Shown here: positions 1 through 4,174 of the stretch, piece after piece | Layout: each line of letters opens with the position of its first letter | Position numbering within the stretch: the first letter of the stretch is position 1 | Assembly (NCBI GenBank): GCA_036771375.1 | Contig: DAIPHL010000143.1 | Location: 1 to 5,509, forward strand | Length of the DNA stretch: 5,509 bases | Direction of reading: 5' to 3' | Source of the DNA: DAIPHL01 sp036771375 | GTDB taxonomy: Bacteria > Synergistota > Synergistia > Synergistales > Synergistaceae | Notes under the pieces: generated by a model | Databases searched by the model: none | Told to the model about the DNA's origin: nothing | What the model saw: the letters and a program-made list of their open reading frames with translations, nothing else | Made by a program: the position numbers and the translations under genes

Positions 1-209
1 GGTCGGCGGGCACGAATCACACCCTCCCCACCGAGGCGAGGGCAAAATTCTCGAGCGGCCTCTGGACCGGGTCGTTCATGAAAATATCGACACATCTGGA
101 CCTCACGCCCGAGGGGGCGGACGCTCTATCGGGCCCCGGATCGCTCATCGCGCGGACCGAAGGACTCGAAGCGCACGCAAGGGCTCTCCTCGCGAGAAAA
201 AGAGACTGA
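1..209 (+). CDS. hisD: Histidinol dehydrogenase family protein, C-terminal end (partial)
   Basis: The frame starting at base 3 is open to a TGA at 207-209 and gives 68 residues with no start inside the window, so this is the 3' end of a longer gene (HisD is usually about 430 aa). The peptide opens SAGTNHTLPT, matching the G-x-N-H-x-L-P-T motif of HisD, continues with AKFSSGLWTGSFMK, and ends TEGLEAHARAL. The histidine in that last stretch (residue 58 of the fragment) sits where HisD has its C-terminal zinc-binding His (His419 in E. coli). HisD is a cytosolic zinc enzyme that oxidises L-histidinol to L-histidine with two NAD+. The GLW-x-GSF-x-K segment is also seen in HisD-like dehydrogenases of other substrates, such as sulfopropanediol dehydrogenase, so a paralogue cannot be excluded from the tail alone. 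Codon use is GC-rich, like a resident gene. The family call is firm; the exact substrate is less so. Confidence 0.85.
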   Translation, partial: SAGTNHTLPTEARAKFSSGLWTGSFMKISTHLDLTPEGADALSGPGSLIARTEGLEAHARALLARKRD

Positions 210-280
210 GCCGTCGCCTCGCCTTTCGATTTCGTCGACGTTTCGGACGGGGGACGAAACGAAAGAGGACCGTGCCGAAA

Positions 281-331
281 ATGGCGCCGTATTTCGAGGA
301 GCCCGCGCCACACATCGAGAGGTTCCAGTAA
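281..331 (+). pseudogene. Possible truncated start of a hisC-like gene (16 codons)
   Basis: An ATG at 281 lies 71 bases after the hisD stop and is preceded by a purine-rich AGAGGA (264-269, 11 bases upstream). It encodes MAPYFEEPAPHIERFQ and then TAA at 329-331. Histidinol-phosphate aminotransferase (HisC) often begins with a short helix of the form P-x-(L/I)-x-x-(L/F)-x-P-Y-x-P-G, and hisC commonly follows hisD in histidine operons. The peptide stops just where PYxPG would be expected, and the sequence then enters the AT-rich palindromic block. I infer that this may be a hisC cut off by insertion or rearrangement. With only 16 residues it may equally be a chance ORF in a spacer. Confidence 0.25.
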
Positions 332-337
332 AATAAA

Positions 338-351
338 AGAGGGATTGAAAC
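338..351 (+). repeat. AGAGGGATTGAAAC motif, copy 1
   Basis: Fourteen bases identical to 402-415, 64 bases apart start to start. The ATTGAAAC ending resembles the 3' end of many CRISPR repeats, but the bases upstream of the two copies do not match and only two copies exist. I record it as a short direct repeat, not an array. Confidence 0.6.
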
Positions 352-401
352 TCGTTGCGCGCAGCGACTTTCAAAAGACAACACGCGCTTTTTGAATTTT
401 T

Positions 402-415
402 AGAGGGATTGAAAC
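402..415 (+). repeat. AGAGGGATTGAAAC motif, copy 2
   Basis: Second identical copy of the 14-base motif. Its AGGGATTGAA core also forms the left arm of the hairpin with 442-451. Both copies are followed directly by a GC-rich dyad (352-367 and 421-434), so the repeating unit may be motif plus palindrome rather than the motif alone. Confidence 0.6.
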
Positions 416-466
416 TACGTCCGGAGCGTTCCGGCGGACAATTCAATCCTTCTTTCAAGCCTCTTT

Positions 467-1522
467 TTATGGCCGGTGTCCGGGAAGCCGTCTTCGACGG
501 CCCGCGCTTCGTCCATTCCGGCGGTACTGAAGTGGTGAGACACCGTAGCGCTTCTTGAACGCGTTGCCGAAGTTTCCGCTGTTTGAATAACCGACGTCGG
601 AGGCAATTTCAAAGACGGATTTATCCGTCTCGAGCAGCAGCGTCGCGGCCAAGTTCAGACACATATTCCTGTGATGGGCGTAAATCGGCTCGCCGAAAAG
701 ATTCTTGAACCCTTTCTTCATCGTGGTGGAGTTGATGGACAGCTCATGAGCAAGTTCGGGTATTGACGGAGGGTTGTTGATGCGATCCATCAAAATGCCC
801 GGAATCCTCTTGATCCGCTCCAATTCAAATGTGTCCTCGCCAATTGCCTCCCGTTCTTCAGCCGGCAATCCTTTGGCGATGATCCACGACAGAATCTCCA
901 TGAACTTGCTCTCGAAGAACAAGCGCTTGGCTCGTTTGGGATAGTCACAGTTCAATATCTGCAAAAAAGAGCTTACCATGCGTTGCGGCGCACGCAGCAA
1001 ATGAGGCCTGTTTCCATATCCCAACCCGCCTGCTTCAAGCGCCTCCGCCCACAATTCCTTGCCGTTTTCTCCGAGGAGATCCGATAATATTCTCTTGGGG
1101 CCGCGGAAGGAAATCGTCTTGCTCGACTTCCCGTCACGAAAGACCAGGTTGCCTCGGCAGCCCGACTGCGGCAATATGAAGAGATCTTTTGGCGAAACGA
1201 TTCTGCCGCTGTTCTCATCCAAGAGATAAGAACCGTCTATGGCATAGTCCACCTCTAAAGAATCGCTGTCGAAATCATAAGGGATGTTGATATCCGCTCT
1301 CGGTGAAATTTCGAAGATATTCAGGTTCACGCTGTGGAATAAGTGATGGCTTTCCAACAGGATTGTCGCAAATGGGGTCGACAAGGAGACGATTTTATCC
1401 TCCGGGTCATCCGCCTCTGAAGGGTTTACGATTTTTCCCTTTTCGTAGATTGCCTCGAAAAACTCGATATCATTTTTGAAGTTGACGCCGCAAGGCCCTG
1501 CAATCATATTATGGACTTCCAT
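467..1522 (-). CDS. AraC-family transcriptional regulator
   Basis: The gene encodes 351 aa from ATG at 1522. Residues 246-336 form a typical AraC/XylS double helix-turn-helix domain. The first HTH is around SIPELAHELSINSTTMKKGF; the second is around SVFEIASDVGYSNSGNFGNAF, followed by the family signature KKRYGVSPLQYRR. The first 240 or so residues would be an effector-sensing or dimerisation domain that I do not recognise. The protein should bind DNA in the cytosol, most likely at the divergent region 1523-1703, controlling itself and the GLUG gene. Start choice is open: ATG 1522 has no well-spaced ribosome site, whereas ATG 1507 (codon 6) has AGGATGGA about 10 bases upstream. Oddly, the natural family end at YRRNG is followed by an Arg-rich tail, GRSAGRRRRLPGHRP, encoded antisense to a brxC-like scrap, so the original 3' end has probably been replaced. 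The DNA-binding fold is still complete. Confidence 0.9.
   Translation of the reverse strand: MEVHNMIAGPCGVNFKNDIEFFEAIYEKGKIVNPSEADDPEDKIVSLSTPFATILLESHHLFHSVNLNIFEISPRADINIPYDFDSDSLEVDYAIDGSYLLDENSGRIVSPKDLFILPQSGCRGNLVFRDGKSSKTISFRGPKRILSDLLGENGKELWAEALEAGGLGYGNRPHLLRAPQRMVSSFLQILNCDYPKRAKRLFFESKFMEILSWIIAKGLPAEEREAIGEDTFELERIKRIPGILMDRINNPPSIPELAHELSINSTTMKKGFKNLFGEPIYAHHRNMCLNLAATLLLETDKSVFEIASDVGYSNSGNFGNAFKKRYGVSPLQYRRNGRSAGRRRRLPGHRP
469..513 (+). pseudogene. 45-bp fragment of a second, diverged brxC-like gene
   Basis: This segment aligns without gaps to 4810-4854 of the brxC gene in this window, with 40 of 45 bases identical. Read in the same frame it gives MAGVREAVFDGPRFV against MAGVQEAIFDSPRFA in the intact gene. 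The differences are mostly conservative at protein level (V/I, G/S, Q/R), as expected from a homologous gene rather than a fresh copy of the neighbour. Similarity stops sharply on both sides: bases 460-468 and 514 onward do not match brxC. The reverse strand of this same stretch forms the final 15 codons and stop of the AraC-family gene. I read it as the remnant of another DUF6079/brxC gene left by recombination. Confidence 0.6.
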
Positions 1523-1540
1523 CCTGAATGAGGATCAAAT

Positions 1541-1548
1541 CGTTCGCT
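1541..1548. repeat. Second CGTTCGCT site near the AraC start
   Basis: Eight bases identical to the core of the dyad at 1623-1638, same orientation, preceded by CAAAT where the dyad has CAAG. It sits in the AraC leader, 19 bases before ATG 1522, a position where bound protein could repress. Confidence 0.3.
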
Positions 1549-1568
1549 AGCATACAAAGACTGAAAAT

Positions 1569-1577
1569 ATTATAACA
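1569..1577 (-). promoter_or_regulatory. Extended -10 promoter element for the AraC gene
   Basis: Read on the - strand, 1577 to 1569 is TGTTATAAT: a consensus TATAAT preceded by TG one base upstream, the classical extended -10. No good -35 is seen 16-18 bases upstream, which extended -10 promoters tolerate. Transcription would start near 1562, leaving a leader of about 40-55 bases before ATG 1522 or ATG 1507. Confidence 0.6.
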
Positions 1578-1622
1578 CTCCAACAAAAATTTCCGCTCTC
1601 ATGACTAAAAATTTCCTTTCGC

Positions 1623-1638
1623 ACAAGCGTTCGCTTGT
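1623..1638. promoter_or_regulatory. Operator-like dyad in the divergent regulatory region
   Basis: ACAAGCG-TT-CGCTTGT is a perfect 7-bp inverted repeat with a two-base centre. It lies 66 bases before the TTG start of the GLUG gene and about 50 bases upstream of the AraC -10. Its core CGTTCGCT (1628-1635) recurs in direct orientation at 1541-1548, 87 bases away and just upstream of the AraC start. Such a pair on either side of a promoter could be regulator binding sites. That is inference; no binding motif for this regulator is known to me. Confidence 0.4.
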
Positions 1639-1689
1639 TTGAGATGTCATACTGTTCCGCAGCAGGCAGAAATACTCAAATACTATTAT

Positions 1690-1697
1690 AGGAGGTG
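1690..1697 (+). promoter_or_regulatory. Ribosome binding site that fixes the TTG start
   Basis: AGGAGGTG is a near-perfect Shine-Dalgarno match, placed six bases before TTG 1704. It contains the GTG at 1695, which rules that codon out as the practical start. I found no convincing -35/-10 pair for this gene in 1600-1690. Confidence 0.7.
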
Positions 1698-1703
1698 CTT
1701 CTT

Positions 1704-2936
1704 TTGAGAAGCCGGCGCAAATTATTGAGGGCAATCCTATTCTTCGTTTTGGGCTTTGCGCTACTCGCAAACGGAGGCTGCGGAGGAAGCGACAGTTCGG
1801 TATCGCCTTTCGCGGGGGGGCTGGGGACGCCGGAGGATCCCTACCAGATCGCGACAGCAGGACAGCTCGCAAAAATCAACGGTTACCTGGACAAGTCTTT
1901 TATCCTGGTTTCCGATATCGATTTGTCGTCGTACGACAATTGGGAGCCGATCGGCACGTTCAACATGGAGATCGACGACCCCGAGAAAGGGGAAGTTGCG
2001 AAATCCTCGCTCGCCTTCGTGGGCAGGTTTGACGGCAAGGGACATACCATCTCCAATGTGAACGTCAACCGCCCCGGAACCTTCGGTGTCGGGCTGTTCG
2101 GCTTCGTCATGGGGAAACCCGGCTTCTCGTCCATCCAAAACCTGACCGTCAGCAATGTGAACGTCAAAGGCGCCTGCATGGTTGGAGGAGTCGTCGGGGC
2201 GATCAACGGGAAGGTCACCGACATAAAATTGACCGGCGACAACGGGGTGGAAGGCCATGAGGTCGGCGCCATCGGCGGCATAGTGGGCATGGGGTACGGC
2301 GTTATCGAAAACTGCTCCGTCAATGCGGAAGTGACTTCGAACGGGAAGAACATGCAGGGGCTCGGCCTCGTATGTGGAGGCGGCAAGTGGCTGACCGTGC
2401 GCGGCTGTACGGCAACGGGAAAGGTCACCGCAAAGGGGTTCGGGGCTTTTTCCGTAGGCGGGTTGGTCGGCTGCATTCAGGAGTCGACGGTTATGGAGAA
2501 TTGCACTGTGAAAGCGACCGTCAACGCTTCGGACGAAAAGAGCTTCATGGTCGGCGGCCTGGTGGGGCACGCCGGCAATTACGACAAGAGCAGCCCCACG
2601 CTGATCAGGAACTGCTCCTCCGACGTCGACATCACGGTTTCGGCCTCATCGAAGCGAGTCGGCGGGTTGCTCGGCGGGGGTCTCTTTGTGACGGCATTTA
2701 TCGAGGAGCACCCGACCCCCTCGGTCTATCGTATCGCCGGCTGCACCACATCCGGATCCATCAAAGGCAACGCCGGTCAGGTTGGGAGCATCGCCGGATA
2801 CGGCTATGACTCCGCCGTGACGGACTGCACGAGCACTCTCGTCTGGAGCGGCGGCCCGATACACCAGGTCGGCTTGATGCAGAGCGCGGGCGAAACGCCC
2901 GAACCGATCGGCCTGGATTATTATTCGGGCGAATGA
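1704..2936 (+). CDS. GLUG-repeat secreted protein, probable lipoprotein
   Basis: I choose the TTG start at 1704, because a strong AGGAGGTG (1690-1697) lies six bases upstream. A GTG at 1695 in the same frame overlaps that site and is unlikely. The product is 410 aa. Residues 1-26 are a signal peptide: RSRRK, then a hydrophobic stretch LLRAILFFVLGFALLANGG, then Cys26. The Cys followed by GGSDSS suggests lipidation, though the lipobox ANGGC has an unusual Asn at -3. Residues 41-57 (GTPEDPYQIATAGQLAKIN) and FDGKGHTISNV are the usual entry to a right-handed beta-helix. GLUG-type cores follow near residues 159 (VGGVVG), 187 (IGGIVG), 250 (VGGLVG), 282 (VGGLVG), 319 (VGGLLG) and 359 (VGSIAG), each followed by an N/D-C-(S/T) turn such as IENCSV or MENCTV. 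Such proteins are surface-exposed and are often adhesins or matrix proteins. The gene diverges from the AraC gene, its likely controller. Confidence 0.85.
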   Translation: MRSRRKLLRAILFFVLGFALLANGGCGGSDSSVSPFAGGLGTPEDPYQIATAGQLAKINGYLDKSFILVSDIDLSSYDNWEPIGTFNMEIDDPEKGEVAKSSLAFVGRFDGKGHTISNVNVNRPGTFGVGLFGFVMGKPGFSSIQNLTVSNVNVKGACMVGGVVGAINGKVTDIKLTGDNGVEGHEVGAIGGIVGMGYGVIENCSVNAEVTSNGKNMQGLGLVCGGGKWLTVRGCTATGKVTAKGFGAFSVGGLVGCIQESTVMENCTVKATVNASDEKSFMVGGLVGHAGNYDKSSPTLIRNCSSDVDITVSASSKRVGGLLGGGLFVTAFIEEHPTPSVYRIAGCTTSGSIKGNAGQVGSIAGYGYDSAVTDCTSTLVWSGGPIHQVGLMQSAGETPEPIGLDYYSGE

Positions 2937-2983
2937 TGATGAAATACAAACACGAAGTTGTGTGGGCTTGATTGAAGCGCGTC

Positions 2984-3012
2984 GCCGGCTGGTCAAAGAA
3001 TGACCAGCCGGC
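2984..3012 (+). terminator. Strong hairpin after the GLUG gene, probable terminator
   Basis: GCCGGCTGGTCA pairs perfectly with TGACCAGCCGGC over 12 bp around the five-base loop AAGAA. It lies 47 bases after the GLUG stop. It is followed by CCCCTTCG rather than a run of T, so it is not a textbook intrinsic terminator and may instead mark a transcript end protected or assisted by Rho. Confidence 0.6.
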
Positions 3013-3020
3013 CCCCTTCG

Positions 3021-3050
3021 CCGCCGTGCGTGCCATCCGGGACACGGCGG
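3021..3050 (+). repeat. Second GC-rich hairpin
   Basis: CCGCCGTG (3021-3028) pairs with CACGGCGG (3043-3050), an 8-bp perfect stem with a 14-base loop, eight bases after the previous hairpin. It also lacks a T-run. Two stacked hairpins would isolate the GLUG transcript from the BREX genes downstream. Confidence 0.45.
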
Positions 3051-3089
3051 TTCAATCCGCATAAGAGCGGGGACCCGTATCGATCGATG

Positions 3090-3098
3090 TGATATATT
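3090..3098 (+). promoter_or_regulatory. Possible extended -10 upstream of the doubtful ORF
   Basis: TGATATATT fits TG-n-TATATT. No matching -35 is seen. A start near 3105 would precede the ATG at 3132 by a short leader. AT-rich sequence makes chance matches likely. Confidence 0.25.
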
Positions 3099-3131
3099 CT
3101 TGGATTCACTCAGGTCAACCGATTGTTTTTA

Positions 3132-3635
3132 ATGCGCATCGAGGGGGGACCGACCCGATTAAGGGCATCGCCCCGCCCTTATCTTTACTATGAATTCCAG
3201 AATGGGCACGGAAGCCTGAATATAAAAGGGGAAAGCAGAAAGAGCTCCAACACGAAGAGATCAATCCTGTCACGACACAAGGCTCCCGATCAATATCCGG
3301 AATTGACGTATTTGGGGAACACTCTGTCGAAAATCGGTCCGGTACGGAGAATGGACTTTCGGGCGCTATACAACACCACGTATGGCCAAAAGCCGATCTA
3401 CCCCTTGGCAGTGGACAATATCACCCCGAGTCAACTAAGCGTATTTTACCAAGCCGCCTGGAACACCCAAAAAGGATTTCGTTGGAACTTCACCTATAAT
3501 GGCCTGAAAAACTACAAATGTCGACAAAAACATACATTATCGTTGACTTTCAGTATATATCTCAGTATATTTGAAAGGCGTGTGATGTTCAAGGAAAAAT
3601 TTTGTTTTTGGCAGCGGAGAAATTCAGCGGACTGA
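3132..3635 (+). CDS. Doubtful hypothetical ORF upstream of brxF
   Basis: The frame is open for 167 codons from ATG 3132, or 170 from TTG 3123, to TGA 3633-3635. I recognise no family. The middle (residues about 75-128, MDFRALYNTTYGQKPIYPLA through YQAAWNTQKGFRWNFTYNGL) is rich in Tyr, Asn and Trp and could be a real globular fragment. The ends look random: there is no ribosome site before 3132, codon use shows no clear third-position bias, and the last 30 codons run through the promoter used by brxF. No signal peptide, membrane segment or nucleotide-binding motif is visible. It may be a decayed gene, a small accessory protein, or a chance ORF in a 560-base stretch that otherwise holds only the promoter. 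It is not a WYL-type BrxR, the regulator often found ahead of BREX operons. Confidence 0.25.
   Translation: MRIEGGPTRLRASPRPYLYYEFQNGHGSLNIKGESRKSSNTKRSILSRHKAPDQYPELTYLGNTLSKIGPVRRMDFRALYNTTYGQKPIYPLAVDNITPSQLSVFYQAAWNTQKGFRWNFTYNGLKNYKCRQKHTLSLTFSIYLSIFERRVMFKEKFCFWQRRNSAD
3543..3571 (+). promoter_or_regulatory. Sigma70-type promoter for the BREX operon
   Basis: TTGACT (3543-3548) and TATATT (3566-3571) are separated by the ideal 17 bases. Transcription would begin near 3578, giving an 80-base leader before brxF. This is the best full promoter match I found in the window. Confidence 0.65.
3551..3570. repeat. Tandem CAGTATAT sites inside the brxF promoter
   Basis: CAGTATAT occurs at 3551-3558 and again at 3563-3570, a 12-base period, filling the spacer and overlapping the -10 hexamer. 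This is a natural place for a repressor to bind. With AT-rich 8-mers it may also be chance. Confidence 0.35.
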
Positions 3636-3658
3636 ATACGATACAATAAGGAGCGACC

Positions 3659-4174
3659 ATGGCCGAGCCAATTCACGGCAAGATAAAACGATCCCTTCAG
3701 GCAGCCGAAGGTTTGTATCACCGCCTGGTATTGCTGGTGGGTGAGACCGGTTCCGGCAAGACCGGCGTTCTTCGGGATATTGCCGAGGAATTCGGCTCGT
3801 CCGTCGTCAACGTCAATCTGGCTCTTTCAGGCGAACTGCTTGAGTTGACGGCAAAGCAGCGGTCGCTTCGGTTGCCGGGCATCCTCGATCAGATCGCAGA
3901 CCAGGCTCAAGCACCCGTGGTGCTGGATAATCTCGAGATCCTTTTCGACAAGGATCTCCAGCAGGACCCATTGCGCCTGCTCCAGGGCATTTCAAGAAAC
4001 CGGGCCGTGGTGGCTTCGTGGAACGGAATCATGAATTCCGGGAGGCTTTTGTACGCCGAAATCGGCCATCCCGAGTACCGCAGCTATGACTCGGTCGATG
4101 CGCTGATTGTGGGCATGGATGGCACGGCCACGGTCGATTCGGCAAAAAACAATAGAGAGGCAGGACAAGCATGA
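3659..4174 (+). CDS. brxF: BREX type 3 P-loop protein BrxF
   Basis: The product is 171 aa and starts at ATG 3659, with AAGGAG five bases upstream (3648-3653). It matches the compact BrxF ATPase of type 3 BREX: the opening AEPIHGKIKRSLQAAEGLYH, the Walker A GETGSGKT at 28-35, the NVNLALSGELLELTAKQRSL segment at 51-70, a Walker B-like VVLDNLEILFD at 87-97, the family signature LQQDPLRLLQGISRNR at 100-115 and a sensor-like VVASWNG at 117-123, then HPEYRSY near the end. BREX blocks phage replication after adsorption and marks host DNA by methylation. The exact role of BrxF is not established; it is presumed to act in the cytosol with the larger ATPase BrxC. The stop overlaps the brxC start (ATGA, 4171-4174), which suggests coupled translation. 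Length and motifs are intact. The last 17 or so residues (ATVDSAKNNREAGQA) look like a disordered tail. Confidence 0.92.
   Translation: MAEPIHGKIKRSLQAAEGLYHRLVLLVGETGSGKTGVLRDIAEEFGSSVVNVNLALSGELLELTAKQRSLRLPGILDQIADQAQAPVVLDNLEILFDKDLQQDPLRLLQGISRNRAVVASWNGIMNSGRLLYAEIGHPEYRSYDSVDALIVGMDGTATVDSAKNNREAGQA

Larger units (their letters stand above)
335..468. repeat. Palindrome-dense non-coding block bounded by imperfect inverted repeats
   Basis: The outer arms are AAAAGAGGGATTGAAA at 335-350 and its near reverse complement TTTCAAGCCTCTTTTT at 453-468 (one gap and one mismatch). Inside are two hairpins. The first, 347-372, has a GC-rich, almost perfect palindrome centred on 359-360 with outer GAAA/TTTC pairing. 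The second pairs AGGGATTGAA (404-413) with TTCAATCCTT (442-451) through 10 pairs, one of them G-T, and encloses a smaller dyad CCGGA-GCGT-TCCGG (421-434). No convincing ORF covers the block. It lies between the hisD-side genes and the 3' end of the AraC gene, so part of it may act as a transcription terminator; the run of T at 464-468 would suit + strand termination. A REP/MITE-like element or an island junction is an alternative. Confidence 0.55.

Noticed and set aside
17..313. 98-codon open frame on the - strand
   Set aside because: It is antisense to the hisD tail, whose + frame carries recognisable HisD motifs; the - product has no family likeness.
338..415. A CRISPR array
   Set aside because: Only two copies of 14 bases match; no constant repeat of 24 or more bases and no leader or cas genes are visible.
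126..458. 110-codon open frame on the - strand
   Set aside because: It runs through the palindromic block and against hisD; its translation simply reads the repeats.
355..558. 67-codon open frame on the + strand covering the brxC scrap
   Set aside because: Only the 15 residues from the scrap resemble a protein; the rest reads repeats and the antisense of the AraC gene.
1684..1690. TATTATA as a -10 element for the GLUG gene
   Set aside because: It abuts the ribosome site, so a transcript starting from it would lack the Shine-Dalgarno sequence.
1761..2570. 269-codon open frame on the - strand
   Set aside because: Shadow of the GLUG gene, whose + frame has a signal peptide and clear repeats; GC-rich DNA keeps the opposite frame open.
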